42,237 nt of DNA from Marinibacterium sp. (GTDB lineage Bacteria > Pseudomonadota > Alphaproteobacteria > Rhodobacterales > Rhodobacteraceae): positions 1 to 42,237 of the forward strand of contig JAOXSC010000162.1 of NCBI GenBank assembly GCA_025800215.1. The letters are read 5' to 3'. This document shows, in pieces, positions 16,851-25,628 of the stretch. Below the pieces are notes generated by a model. The model saw nothing but the letters and a program-made list of their open reading frames with translations, was not told where the DNA came from and did no database searches. A program made the position numbers and the translations under genes. The number at the start of each line of letters is the position of its first letter. Positions within the stretch are counted from its first letter, which is position 1.

Positions 16851-16870
16851 CGAATTCTTACGAATTGTAA
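16851..16870. promoter_or_regulatory. Tandem 10-bp direct repeats, candidate OmpR-type regulator site
   Basis: CGAATTCTTA (16851-16860) is followed directly by CGAATTGTAA (16861-16870): eight of ten bases match, in phase with one helix turn. OmpR/PhoB-family regulators bind such tandem repeats. They sit in the 235-base divergent gap between the acyl-CoA synthetase and the kinase/regulator genes. A TTGACG on the minus strand (16832-16827) begins 18 bases beyond the repeats and could be the -35 of the transport operon. Confidence 0.5.
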
Positions 16871-16997
16871 CAGCCCGATCCGCAGCCGCTGCGCCGCCCG
16901 CAGGCGCATCCCGCAATCTTGCACCCGCAGCCACAGGCGCTAATCTTGCGCCACGCGCCGCCCCCCAAGATCGGGCCGCGCGGCCAGGGGGGCAGAC

Positions 16998-18896
16998 ATG
17001 AACGGCACGCAAAGCCAGGCGGATTACACCACGGCCGGGCTCAACCTGATTGCGCAGGCGCTGTCGATCTATGACAGCAACCTCGAACTGGTGGTCAGCA
17101 ACCGGCCCTTTCAGACCATGTTCAACCTGCCCGACGCGCTGGTGCAGCGCGGCGCGGGCTTTGGCGATACGCTTCGGTTTCTGGCGCTGTCGGGGGAATA
17201 CGGGCCGGTCGACGACATTGACGACTTTGTGCGTGCCAAGGTCGAGCTCGCCCGTGCATTCGAACCGCACTACACCGAGCGCATCCGCGCCAATGGCCGC
17301 ATCCTGAGCGTCGAAGGATCGCCCCTGCCGCAGGGCGGCTGGGTGTCGGTCTATACCGACATCACCCGCACAAGGCGGTCCGAGCAATTGCTGCGCGCCC
17401 GATCCGAAGAGCTGTCCGATCAGGTGCTGGCCCATTCCGAAGAGCTGTCGGCCACCAACCGCCAGCTGGCATCGACCATCACCACGCTGGAAGAAACCAA
17501 ACGCCAACTGACCGAGATCGAAGCCCGCACCCGCATGACCACCGAAATGATGCCCGCCCATATCGCGCATGTGGGGCCCGACGGCATCTATACCTATTCC
17601 AACCGGCGGCTGAATTCGGTCATCCCCGGACGTCCGTCTGCGATCACGGGCATGCATATCAGCGACGCGCTCGGGCCGGATGCGTTTTCCAAGATCGCGC
17701 CCTATCTCGAGGCCGCGTTTGTCGGGCAAAGTTCGGTTTTCGAGTTTACCGAAGGCCCCAGCGGGCTGCGCATCCGCGTGGCCTTTACCCCCGATACCGA
17801 TGGCGGGGTCTATATCCTGTCGATGGATGTGACGGCCGAAACCCAGGCCCGCGTCGCCCTGCAACAGACCCGCCGCCGGACGCTGGCCGCCCAGATCACC
17901 AGCGGGCTGGCGCATGACTTTTCCAACCTGCTGACCATCATCCTGGGCGCGCAGAGCCGCCTGGACCGGCTGGATCTGCCCGATGACGCCCGCGCGCTCA
18001 GCACGCTGATCCGCGATGCGGCCAAACGGGGCGGGCGGTTGCTGGACCGGATCGCAGACATGACCGGCCACCGCACCCTGCGCCCGGTGGCCACCGACCT
18101 GCCGGTGCTGCTGGATGATTTCAAGCTGCTGGCCAATTCGGCGCTGCCGCAGGGGCTGGGGCTGAGCGTGCTTGATCACACCGATGGCGCCCGCGCTCTG
18201 CTTGATCCGGGCATGCTGCAGGATGCGCTGCTGAACCTGCTGCTGAATGCGCGCGACGCCTGCGGCACAAGCGGCCAGATCACCGTCAGCGCCCATGTGG
18301 TGCCCGATGTCTGGATCGTCATCACCGTGGGCGACACCGGCCCCGGCTTTTCCAAGGACGCGCTGGTGCAGGCACTGGATCCATTCTTTACCACCAAGGG
18401 CGGCGAAGGATCCGGGCTGGGCCTGCCGATGGTCTATGACATGGTCAAGCTGGCGGGGGGCGATCTGCAGCTGTCCAACACCCCCACCGGCGCGCTGGTG
18501 ACACTGCGCCTGCCCTTCCGCCCGGCCCCCGACAGCGGCGGCACGCTGGTGTTGCTGGTCGAAGACAGCGATCCCATCCGGGCCGAAATCCGCGATATGC
18601 TGACCGATCTGGGCCATTCCGTGATCGAAGCGGCATCGGTGGACGAAGCCATCGCCCTGACTGCGGATCTGCCGCAAATCGGGCTGGTGCTGTCGGACAT
18701 CAACCTGAATGGCGTGGCCACGGGGCTTGACCTTGTCACACGGTTGCAGGACACGCAGATGCCTTGTGTCCTGATGACCGCGCTGGCGCCGTCGGACCCG
18801 CTTTATGCGCAGGCGGCGGCATCGGCGCCGATCCTGCGCAAACCCTTTGACCGGTCGCAGCTGGCCGATCTGCTTGCTCCGGGAGCCACCCCATGA
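16998..18896 (+). CDS. Soluble PAS hybrid histidine kinase with C-terminal receiver
   Basis: A 632-residue sensor kinase with no membrane segment. An N-terminal PAS-like domain (about 10-125) is followed by a coiled coil (128-180) and a second PAS-like domain (180-285). The dimerisation/phosphoacceptor helix has GLAHDFSNLL with H306. The ATPase domain shows N417 in LLLNARDA, G1 DTGPGF (446-451), DPFFTTK and G2 GSGLGL. A receiver domain ends the protein with D567 in VLSDINLN and K615. It should phosphorylate its own receiver and the regulator encoded next, whose ATG overlaps the stop (ATGA). Divergent placement beside the acyl-CoA ligase/LIV operon suggests it senses that substrate or its CoA ester in the cytoplasm. 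Confidence 0.92.
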   Translation: MNGTQSQADYTTAGLNLIAQALSIYDSNLELVVSNRPFQTMFNLPDALVQRGAGFGDTLRFLALSGEYGPVDDIDDFVRAKVELARAFEPHYTERIRANGRILSVEGSPLPQGGWVSVYTDITRTRRSEQLLRARSEELSDQVLAHSEELSATNRQLASTITTLEETKRQLTEIEARTRMTTEMMPAHIAHVGPDGIYTYSNRRLNSVIPGRPSAITGMHISDALGPDAFSKIAPYLEAAFVGQSSVFEFTEGPSGLRIRVAFTPDTDGGVYILSMDVTAETQARVALQQTRRRTLAAQITSGLAHDFSNLLTIILGAQSRLDRLDLPDDARALSTLIRDAAKRGGRLLDRIADMTGHRTLRPVATDLPVLLDDFKLLANSALPQGLGLSVLDHTDGARALLDPGMLQDALLNLLLNARDACGTSGQITVSAHVVPDVWIVITVGDTGPGFSKDALVQALDPFFTTKGGEGSGLGLPMVYDMVKLAGGDLQLSNTPTGALVTLRLPFRPAPDSGGTLVLLVEDSDPIRAEIRDMLTDLGHSVIEAASVDEAIALTADLPQIGLVLSDINLNGVATGLDLVTRLQDTQMPCVLMTALAPSDPLYAQAAASAPILRKPFDRSQLADLLAPGATP

Positions 18897-19597
18897 CCGC
18901 ACCCTTGGTCACCATCCTTGATGACGAACCCGAAATCCGCCGGATCCTGACCCAGGCCCTGGACGAGGCCGGGTTCCGCACCCAGAGCTTTGCCCGCGCC
19001 CGCGAATTCGAAGCCGCCCTGCAGCGCGCCACGCCCGATGTCTGCCTGGTGGATCTGTCGCTGCCCGACACCGACGGGCTGGCGCTGGTGCACCGGCTGG
19101 CGCTGGAACAGGGGGCGTCGGTGATCATCATCTCGGGCCGCGCGCAGGTGCAGGACCGGGTGACCGGGCTCGAGCTTGGGGCCGATGACTATATCACCAA
19201 ACCCTTTGACCCCGCCGAGGTCGTCGCCCGCATCCGCGCCCGCCTGCGCGGCGGCAACCGCACGCCGATGCAGGCGGGCAACCGGGCGGCCTTTCACGGC
19301 TGGGTCGCTGATTTCGACAGTTACATGCTGGTCGATGACAGCGGTGCAACCACCCCGTTTTCCCATGCCGAAGGCGAAGTTCTGCGCCTGTTTCTGGAAA
19401 GCCCAAGGCGCCTGATCAGCCGCGCGCAGATGCAGGAAAGCCTGGGCAGTGCGGCAGGCGACAGTTTCGACCGGGCGATGGATGTGCGCATTTCGCGCCT
19501 GCGCACAAAACTGCGCGAAGACCCCAAGAACCCCCGCCTGATCAAGACGATCTATGGCGCGGGCTATATCTTTCTGGGCGATGTGAGCTGGAGCTGA
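18893..19597 (+). CDS. OmpR/PhoB-type response regulator
   Basis: A 234-residue transcription factor. The receiver domain has D10/D11, phosphoacceptor D54 in CLVDLSLPDTDG, S81 and K103 in DDYITKPFDP. A winged-helix DNA-binding domain (about 130-230) follows, with recognisable RAMDVRISRLRTKL and the wing LIKTIYGAGYIF. It overlaps the kinase gene by four bases (ATGA), so the two are one operon and a cognate pair. Its stop is two bases from the stop of the convergent amidase gene. The tandem repeats at 16851-16870 are a natural candidate target, in line with family binding habits. Confidence 0.93.
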   Translation: MTAPLVTILDDEPEIRRILTQALDEAGFRTQSFARAREFEAALQRATPDVCLVDLSLPDTDGLALVHRLALEQGASVIIISGRAQVQDRVTGLELGADDYITKPFDPAEVVARIRARLRGGNRTPMQAGNRAAFHGWVADFDSYMLVDDSGATTPFSHAEGEVLRLFLESPRRLISRAQMQESLGSAAGDSFDRAMDVRISRLRTKLREDPKNPRLIKTIYGAGYIFLGDVSWS

Positions 19598-19599
19598 CC

Positions 19600-20808
19600 C
19601 TAACGCTCCGCAGCCGCCACAGCCGCCCGCGCCAGCGCGCGCAGGCCGGTGAGCAGATCGGCTTCATCCGTGTCTTCGGCGAAATCATGACTGATCCCGC
19701 CGATGGATGGCACAAACAGCATCGCCACCGGCATCAGCCGTGACACGTTGGTGGCATCATGCAGCGCCCCCGATGGCATGCGGCGCCAGGCCCCCGGCGC
19801 TTCGGCCTCGGCCGCATCCGCCAGATGCCCCGCCAGCCGCGCATCCATCGCCACCGGATCGAGTCCCAGCCGCGACCCAAAGCGTACCTCTACCCCCGTT
19901 TCAGCGGCCGCATCGGCTGCACTGTCGCGCACGATCTGTTCCATCCGGTCAAGCCGGTCGCGATCGCCGTCGCGCCATTGCACTGACAGGCTGGCCCGTC
20001 CGGGCACGATCGACGACGCATTGGGGTGCAGATCCACATGGCCAATGGTCCAGACGGTCTGCGGCGTGACAACATTGCGGAAGCGTTCGTTCAGCAGGGT
20101 GTTAAAGCGCGACAGCGTCTGAAACGCATCCTTGCGCAGCGCCATGGGCGTGGTGCCCGCATGGTTCTGTTCACCGTGAAAGCTCAGGCGCAGATCGCGG
20201 ATCCCCACGATGTCGCCCACCACCCCCAGCCGGTCGCCAGAACGATCCAGCACCGGACCCTGTTCGATATGCATCTCAAGACATCCGGTGAAGCGCGCAG
20301 GATCCACAAACCCGCCCGCCCGGTCACCCAGAGCCATCCGCGCCTGCCCCAGGCTGTGCCCGTCATAGTCGGTCAGCCGGTCGGCATCGCCCAGCGTCAG
20401 CGCGCCACCCCAGATGGCACTGCCGGTGGTGACGCCAAACCGGCCCTCTTCGTCCTGAAAGCTGACCACGGATATTGCAGGCCCGCCCGCCGCGCGGGCC
20501 GCGCGCGCGATCTCGAGCCCCGCAACCACCCCCAGGGCCCCGTCCAGCCAGCCCCCTTCGGGCTGGCTGTCGCTGTGCGAACCGATCAGCAGCGACGGGC
20601 CATCGGCCAGCCCGAACAGATTGCCCACCGGATCAAACTGCACCGCCAGCCCCGCATCCGCCATCTGCGCGGCCAGCCAGTCCCGCGCGGCCAGATCGTC
20701 GGCCGAATAGGCGCGGCGGCTGACCCCTTTGCCGACCCCGGCCGCGCCAAAGCCCCGCAGGGTGTGCAGATCTGACAGGAAACGGTCGGGCTGGATGGGC
20801 AGGGTCAT
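19600..20808 (-). CDS. M20-family amidase: N-carbamoyl-L-amino acid hydrolase / allantoate amidohydrolase type
   Basis: A 402-residue zinc or manganese amidohydrolase that would cleave a carbamoyl or ureido group (N-carbamoyl amino acids, allantoate or ureidoglycolate). Metal-site residues are visible: H78 in GSHSDS, D89 in WLDGALGV, the DEEGRFG pair (E120/E121), H180 in EMHIEQGP and H374 in GGISHDFAE. The lid motif [11 protein letters not shown] is also present. GSHSDS replaces the more usual GSHLDT. The ATG at 20808 overlaps the stop of the interrupted HNH gene by four bases, so the two were translationally coupled. Substrate cannot be fixed from sequence. Confidence 0.88.
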   Translation of the reverse strand: MTLPIQPDRFLSDLHTLRGFGAAGVGKGVSRRAYSADDLAARDWLAAQMADAGLAVQFDPVGNLFGLADGPSLLIGSHSDSQPEGGWLDGALGVVAGLEIARAARAAGGPAISVVSFQDEEGRFGVTTGSAIWGGALTLGDADRLTDYDGHSLGQARMALGDRAGGFVDPARFTGCLEMHIEQGPVLDRSGDRLGVVGDIVGIRDLRLSFHGEQNHAGTTPMALRKDAFQTLSRFNTLLNERFRNVVTPQTVWTIGHVDLHPNASSIVPGRASLSVQWRDGDRDRLDRMEQIVRDSAADAAAETGVEVRFGSRLGLDPVAMDARLAGHLADAAEAEAPGAWRRMPSGALHDATNVSRLMPVAMLFVPSIGGISHDFAEDTDEADLLTGLRALARAAVAAAER

Positions 20809-21728
20809 GCGGCGGCTCCAAAGACATTTTCACGGTGAAAGCGCAGGTATTCAGGATGCGGATGATCACGCCTGTTTGCGGGCAAGTGCAACCGTCCGCT
20901 GGGGCAGATCAGTCGTTTGCGCACCTCGGGCGACACCTTGTTTTCAGACACCAGAATGCGGTGATCATCGCCCACCGAAATCAGGCCCCGGTCGAACATC
21001 TAGTGCAGCGTCGCCGACAGCGCCAGCCCGTTCTGCACCACGTCAGGACCTGCGTGCTTGACCGGGCGGATATGGGCGGCCTGCACTTCGGCGCGGCCAA
21101 ACCCGTTGCGAAGATCCAGCCCCGAAATCGCGCAGCGCCCGTCATAGGCGGCCTTGACCATGCGGGCAAAGGACCGATCCCGCGCGTCACGCGACATCAG
21201 CACCTTTTGCCGCAGATCGGAAAGGCCCGGATATTCAAAAGGCTGCGGCGCATCGGCAAAGCCCGGCGCCACCAGCGCAGGCGGATCCGCATCACGCGGC
21301 AGCGCATTGGGCCCATCCAGAGGCTGCAACCCGGCCTGCACGATGTCGCTGAATTCGCCAAAGGAAATGCTGCGCACCGCCGACACCGCATGGCCGCCCG
21401 TCATGGCGCGGCCATCCTGACCGCGCAGCGCATGTTCAAAGGCCAGCCCCATGGGCGAATTGCGCGGCACAACCTGTTCGAACTGCCACAGGGTGTCACG
21501 CTCAAGATTGGCATAGAAATGCCCCGGATCATCCGGATCAGGGGTGATGTCGCGCAGCTTCTGCACCGCGACATAGCCGAGCGCACCGGTCTTGCCTTCG
21601 TAGAAGATGACCCAATCGCCGACGCAGGCCTCAAGCCTGCGCAGATAGCGTTTCGGGAAATGATAACGAACGCCCGGTTCATCCTTGTAGGCTGAGCTGG
21701 GATTCTGGATCAGCACCGCATTCGACAT
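20805..21728 (-). pseudogene. HNH endonuclease gene interrupted by an in-frame amber codon
   Basis: A 307-codon frame beginning MSNAVLIQNPSSAY with an N-terminal domain of about 190 residues (VGDWVIFYEGKTGALGY). A C-terminal HNH nuclease domain follows (RCAISGLDLRNG, QAAHIRPVKHAG, NGLALSATLH). Codon 243 is TAG at 21002-21000, immediately after LH. The frame then continues without a shift as MFDRGLISVGDDHRILVS to a proper stop at 20805. In related HNH proteins the stretch reads LHWMFDRG (from memory of the family), so a TGG to TAG change is the simplest lesion. Truncation removes the end of the nuclease fold. It could also be a sequencing error. The full frame overlaps the amidase start by ATGA. 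Confidence 0.8.
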
Positions 21729-21764
21729 GGAACAGACCCGACCCGATTTGCCCCCCAAACGCAA

Positions 21765-21789
21765 GAGGCCGCCGGCGTGCGGCGGCCTC
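21765..21789 (-). terminator. Terminator hairpin downstream of the formate dehydrogenase gene
   Basis: GAGGCCGCC (21765-21773), loop of seven, GGCGGCCTC (21781-21789), a perfect nine-pair stem. On the minus strand it is followed by TTGCGTTTGG. It lies 50 bases past the formate dehydrogenase stop and just upstream of the HNH frame. Confidence 0.65.
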
Positions 21790-21805
21790 GGGCAGGTTTT
21801 GGCAG

Positions 21806-21824
21806 GCCACCGCGCAACGGTGGC
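21806..21824 (-). terminator. Second hairpin after formate dehydrogenase
   Basis: GCCACCG (21806-21812), loop CGCAA, CGGTGGC (21818-21824). It is the first of two tandem stem-loops met by transcripts leaving the formate dehydrogenase gene and probably contributes to termination or 3'-end stability. Confidence 0.45.
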
Positions 21825-21838
21825 TCGGCCAGATGCGA

Positions 21839-24613
21839 TCATTCGGCGGCGATCTGGCTTTCGACCTTTTCGACCTTCACCGCCGAGAACTTGAATTCGG
21901 GGATCTTGCCATAGGGATCCAGCGCCGGGTTGGTCAGCAGGTTGGCCGCCGCCTCGACATAAGCAAAGGGCAGGAACACCATGTCTTCGGCCACCGCACG
22001 GTCGGCGCGGGCCATGATCTCGATTGATCCCCGGCGCGTCGACAGGCGCAGCATCCCGCCCGGCTCGACCCCCAGACGGCGCAGTGTCTTGGGATGCAGC
22101 GAACAGTTGGCTTCGGGCTCGACCGCATCCAGAACCCGCGAACGCCGCGTCATCGACCCGGTGTGCCAGTGTTCCAGCTGGCGCCCCGTGGTCAGGATCA
22201 TCGGGTAATCATCATCGGGCGCTTCATCGGGCGCGATGACCGACGCGGGCGTGAACCGCGCCTTGCCTTCGGCACGCGGGAAGCCGTCGCCGAACACGAT
22301 GGCCTGACCGGGGTCGGTTTCATGCAGCGAAGGATAGGTGATGGTTTCGGTTTCCAGACGGTCCCACGTGATGTTGTTGAGCGATTTCATGTTCAGCTTC
22401 ATCTCGGCAAAGACTTCGCTGACATCGCTGTAATCCCAAGGCAGGCCGATCCGGCGCGCCAGATCCACCGTCACCGCCCAGTCTTCGCGCGCCTCGCCCG
22501 GAGGCGGCACCGCAGGGCGCACCCGCTGTACCTGACGGTTGGTGTTCGACACCGTGCCGTTCTTTTCATAAAGCGCCGAGGCCGGCAGGATGATGTCGGC
22601 ATAGTTCGCCGTTTCGGTCAGGAAGATGTCCTGCACCACCATCAGTTCCAGCTTGGCAAAGGCCGCCCGCGCGTGATCGGCATCAGGGTCCGACATGGCG
22701 GGGTTTTCGCCCTGGATGTACATGCCCCGGATGTTGCCAGCATAGGCTTCGTCCACGATCTCGGTCACGGTCAGGCCCTTTTCGTCGGAAAAGTCGCCGC
22801 CGCCCCAGACATCGGTAAAGCTGCGCCGTACATCGTCGGATGTCACGGTCTGATAATCCGGCAGGAACATCGGGATCAGCCCCGCATCCGACGCCCCCTG
22901 CACGTTGTTCTGACCACGCAGCGGGTGCAGGCCGGCACCGGGTTTGCCCACATTGCCCGTCATCAGCGCCAGGCTGATCAGGCAGCGCGAATTGTCGGTG
23001 CCGTGGATGTGCTGGCTGACGCCCATGCCCCAGAAGATCAGCCCCGCCTTGGCCCCGGCAAAGGTGCGCGCCACATCGCGGATCACTTCGGGCGCGATGC
23101 CCGAAATCTCGGCCATGGCTTCGGGGGTGACCTGGCGCAGGTGGTCCTTTTCTGCTGCCCAGTTTTCGGTCCAGCGGTGGATGTACTGGCTGTCATACAG
23201 CTCTTCTTCGACGATCACGTTCATGATCGAATTGAGCATCGCCACATCCGCGCCGGGGCGGAATTGCAGCATGTGGCTGGCAAAGCGGCGCAGGCCGACC
23301 CCGCGCGGATCCATCACGATCAGCTTGCCGCCGCGCTTGGTGAACTGTTTGAAATAGGTCGCCGCGACCGGGTGGTTTTCGATCGGGTTGCAGCCGATGA
23401 CGATGGCGACATCGGAATTTTCGATCTCGTTGAAGGTCGCGGTCACCGCGCCCGAGCCGACATTTTCGATCAGCGCCGCCACAGACGATGCGTGGCACAG
23501 CCGGGTGCAGTGATCGACATTGTTGTGCTTAAAGCCCTGGCGGATGAATTTCTGGAACAGATACGCTTCTTCGTTGGTGCATTTGGCCGACCCAAAGCCC
23601 GCCACCGCGCGGGGGTCTTCGTCGCGCAGCTTGATCAGGCCCTTGGCGGCCAGATCCAGCGCTTCGTCCCAGGATGCTTCGCGAAAATGCGTCGACAGGT
23701 TGCCCGGATCCACGTTCAGCCCCTTGGGCGGCGCGTCTTCGCGGCGGATCAGCGGCTTGGTCAGGCGGTGCGGGTGGTGGATATAATCGAAACCAAAGCG
23801 CCCCTTGACGCAGAGGCGGCCTTCGTTTGCGGGGCCGTTGATGCCTTCGACGAACTTGACCTTGTCATCCTTGACCTTGAGCGACACCTTGCAGCCCACG
23901 CCGCAGAAGGGGCAGACGCTTTCGACTTCGCGGTCATAATCGCGGCTGTCGCCCTGCTGGGCCTCATCCACCACGGTGGCAGGCATCAGCGCGCCGGTGG
24001 GGCAGGCCTGAACACATTCGCCACAGGCCACGCAGGACGATGCGCCCATGGGATCGTTGATGTCAAAGACCGGATAGGCATCATGGCCACGCCCGGCCAT
24101 GCCGATCACGTCATTGACCTGCACCTCGCGGCAGGCGCGCACGCACAGGCCGCACTGGATGCAGGCATCCAGGTTCACCCGCATCGCCACATGGCTGTCA
24201 TCCAGCAGCGGCACGCGGTCGGATTCGAGCTTGGGCAGGCGGCTTTCGCTGACGCCATTCAGATCGGCCATGTCCCACAGGTGGCTGGACCGGTCATGCG
24301 CCTCGTCGCGCGGGGGCTGGTCGGCCACCAGCATTTCCACGACCATCTTGCGCGCGGTTTCGGCGCGGGTCGAACTGGTGTGCACCACCATCCCGTCGCT
24401 GGGTTCGCGGATACAGGACGCCGCCAGCGTGCGTTCGCCTTCGATTTCGACCATGCAGGCACGACAGTTGCCGTCAGGGCGATAGCCGGGCGCGGGCTTG
24501 TGGCACAGATGCGGGATCACCAGCCCCCGGCCATTGGCGACTTCCCAGATGGTCAGGCCTTTTTCCACTTCGACGTCTTGGCCGTCGAGGGTGAACCGAA
24601 CTGTCTCAGACAT
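21839..24613 (-). CDS. fdhF: Formate dehydrogenase alpha subunit (molybdopterin, cysteine form)
   Basis: A 924-residue Mo/W-bis-MGD oxidoreductase that oxidises formate to CO2, probably cytoplasmic (no signal peptide). Domain order: 2Fe-2S ferredoxin-like domain with C37, C50, C53, C67; two 4Fe-4S motifs (C151/154/157/161 and C194/197/200/204). Then comes the 4Fe-4S site of the catalytic domain (CPFCGVGC at 234-241, C268), the Mo domain with C373 in TRLCHASS, and a C-terminal dinucleotide-binding domain (TTGRQLEHWHTGSMT). Cysteine, not selenocysteine, is at the metal position. The ATG at 24613 has GGAGG five bases upstream. FdsB/FdsG-type diaphorase partners and FdhD are not beside it, so the electron acceptor is unclear. 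Confidence 0.92.
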   Translation of the reverse strand: MSETVRFTLDGQDVEVEKGLTIWEVANGRGLVIPHLCHKPAPGYRPDGNCRACMVEIEGERTLAASCIREPSDGMVVHTSSTRAETARKMVVEMLVADQPPRDEAHDRSSHLWDMADLNGVSESRLPKLESDRVPLLDDSHVAMRVNLDACIQCGLCVRACREVQVNDVIGMAGRGHDAYPVFDINDPMGASSCVACGECVQACPTGALMPATVVDEAQQGDSRDYDREVESVCPFCGVGCKVSLKVKDDKVKFVEGINGPANEGRLCVKGRFGFDYIHHPHRLTKPLIRREDAPPKGLNVDPGNLSTHFREASWDEALDLAAKGLIKLRDEDPRAVAGFGSAKCTNEEAYLFQKFIRQGFKHNNVDHCTRLCHASSVAALIENVGSGAVTATFNEIENSDVAIVIGCNPIENHPVAATYFKQFTKRGGKLIVMDPRGVGLRRFASHMLQFRPGADVAMLNSIMNVIVEEELYDSQYIHRWTENWAAEKDHLRQVTPEAMAEISGIAPEVIRDVARTFAGAKAGLIFWGMGVSQHIHGTDNSRCLISLALMTGNVGKPGAGLHPLRGQNNVQGASDAGLIPMFLPDYQTVTSDDVRRSFTDVWGGGDFSDEKGLTVTEIVDEAYAGNIRGMYIQGENPAMSDPDADHARAAFAKLELMVVQDIFLTETANYADIILPASALYEKNGTVSNTNRQVQRVRPAVPPPGEAREDWAVTVDLARRIGLPWDYSDVSEVFAEMKLNMKSLNNITWDRLETETITYPSLHETDPGQAIVFGDGFPRAEGKARFTPASVIAPDEAPDDDYPMILTTGRQLEHWHTGSMTRRSRVLDAVEPEANCSLHPKTLRRLGVEPGGMLRLSTRRGSIEIMARADRAVAEDMVFLPFAYVEAAANLLTNPALDPYGKIPEFKFSAVKVEKVESQIAAE

Positions 24614-24842
24614 GCGTGCCTCCGATGCAATCCGGGGAACTATAGCGCCCTGCGACACGTGGGCGGACTCTCATTCCCGACACGAAGGCCCGCATTTGCG
24701 CCACAGCCCGTTTCCGATAACAGGCCCGCGACCTTCAAACGAAACCCGCCACGACAGCCGCGCGGGCCGGCATTCGGCCCGAGCCGGGCCGCGAAACATG
24801 GCCGCAGATGCTGGCCATGGGGCGGGGGCTCACGTAAAGACC

Positions 24843-24886
24843 GGGCAAGGCCAGGGCCAAGGCCAACGCCACGGCCACCGCCAAGG
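24843..24886 (+). repeat. Imperfect hexanucleotide repeat, GCCANN type
   Basis: About seven tandem six-base units (GGCAAG, GCCAGG, GCCAAG, GCCAAC, GCCACG, GCCACC, GCCAAG) directly upstream of the ribosome site of the histidine phosphatase gene. The units differ at the last two bases, so it is an old or degenerate tract. Confidence 0.7.
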
Positions 24887-24897
24887 AAGGAACCCCG

Positions 24898-25551
24898 ATG
24901 TCCCACATCACGCTGATCCGCCACGGTCAGGCCAATACCGGCGCCACGGACGAGGCAAGCTATGACAAGCTCAGCCCGCTGGGCCACACCCAGGCGGCAT
25001 GGCTGGGCACGCATCTGCGCGAAGCGCGCGATTTCCACACCCGGCTCTATTCCGGCACGCTGCGGCGCCACGTGGAAACCGCCGCATCCATGGAGACCGG
25101 GCTGGATCCGGTGCGCGATGCGCGGCTGAACGAACTGGAATACCTCACCCTGGCGCAGCTCATGCACGAGCAGCACGGGATCGAGGTTCCGACCACGCAG
25201 GAAGGCTTTACCGTCCATCTGCCGCAGGTGTTCCAATACTGGAAAGACGGCAGGCTGGCCGACACGCCCGAAACCTTTGACGCCTTTGAAACCCGTGTCG
25301 CCGCCGCCCTGGCCGATATTGCGCAGGGGCAGGGCCCGGCGCTTGTGGTCACGTCGGGCGGGGTGATCGCCATGGCGATGCGGCAGGCGCTTGGGCTTGA
25401 TATCAACGGCATGGCGCGGATCGCGCTGGCGATCATGAACAGCTCCATGCACCGGCTGTTTCCCATCGGCGGCACCTGGAGCCCGGTTCTGTTCAACGCG
25501 GTGCCGCATCTCGACCCGCCCGACCGGCACGAGGCGCGCACCCATGTCTGA
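24898..25551 (+). CDS. Histidine phosphatase (phosphoglycerate mutase-like) family protein
   Basis: A 217-residue cytoplasmic phosphatase-fold protein. The catalytic motif LIRHGQ is at residues 6-11, with further expected positions in SGTLRRHVETA (second Arg), LNELEYLTL (acidic residue) and VVTSGGVIAM, where Gly-Gly follows Ser in place of the usual second catalytic His. The His may therefore be supplied differently or the activity altered. AAGGAAGG lies before the ATG. It precedes the saccharopine genes by 77 bases on the same strand, so it may be part of their transcript. Substrate unknown. Confidence 0.85.
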   Translation: MSHITLIRHGQANTGATDEASYDKLSPLGHTQAAWLGTHLREARDFHTRLYSGTLRRHVETAASMETGLDPVRDARLNELEYLTLAQLMHEQHGIEVPTTQEGFTVHLPQVFQYWKDGRLADTPETFDAFETRVAAALADIAQGQGPALVVTSGGVIAMAMRQALGLDINGMARIALAIMNSSMHRLFPIGGTWSPVLFNAVPHLDPPDRHEARTHV

Positions 25552-25628
25552 GCCCGCCCGCCCCCGAATGCCGCACACCGAACACCGCGCCCCGAACGGC
25601 GCCGCAACCAGCAAAGGATGACCAGCGC

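Noticed and set aside
16936..16952. GGCGC-TAATCTT-GCGCC inverted repeat as an operator before the kinase gene
   Set aside because: Only five pairs, all G/C, in GC-rich sequence; weaker than the tandem repeats at 16851-16870 and not distinctive.
16746..18902. A 718-codon minus-strand open frame opposite the histidine kinase
   Set aside because: Antisense shadow of the kinase; the sense strand has all kinase motifs and a proper start.
24764..24780. GGGCCG-GCATT-CGGCCC hairpin as a terminator or riboswitch
   Set aside because: It lies in a divergent gap with no U-run and no conserved riboswitch core; such short GC hairpins are expected by chance at this base composition.
22094..24916. A 940-codon plus-strand open frame opposite the formate dehydrogenase gene
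   Set aside because: It is an antisense shadow caused by GC-rich third positions; composition is His/Arg/Gln-rich with no domain, and the minus-strand gene is certain.
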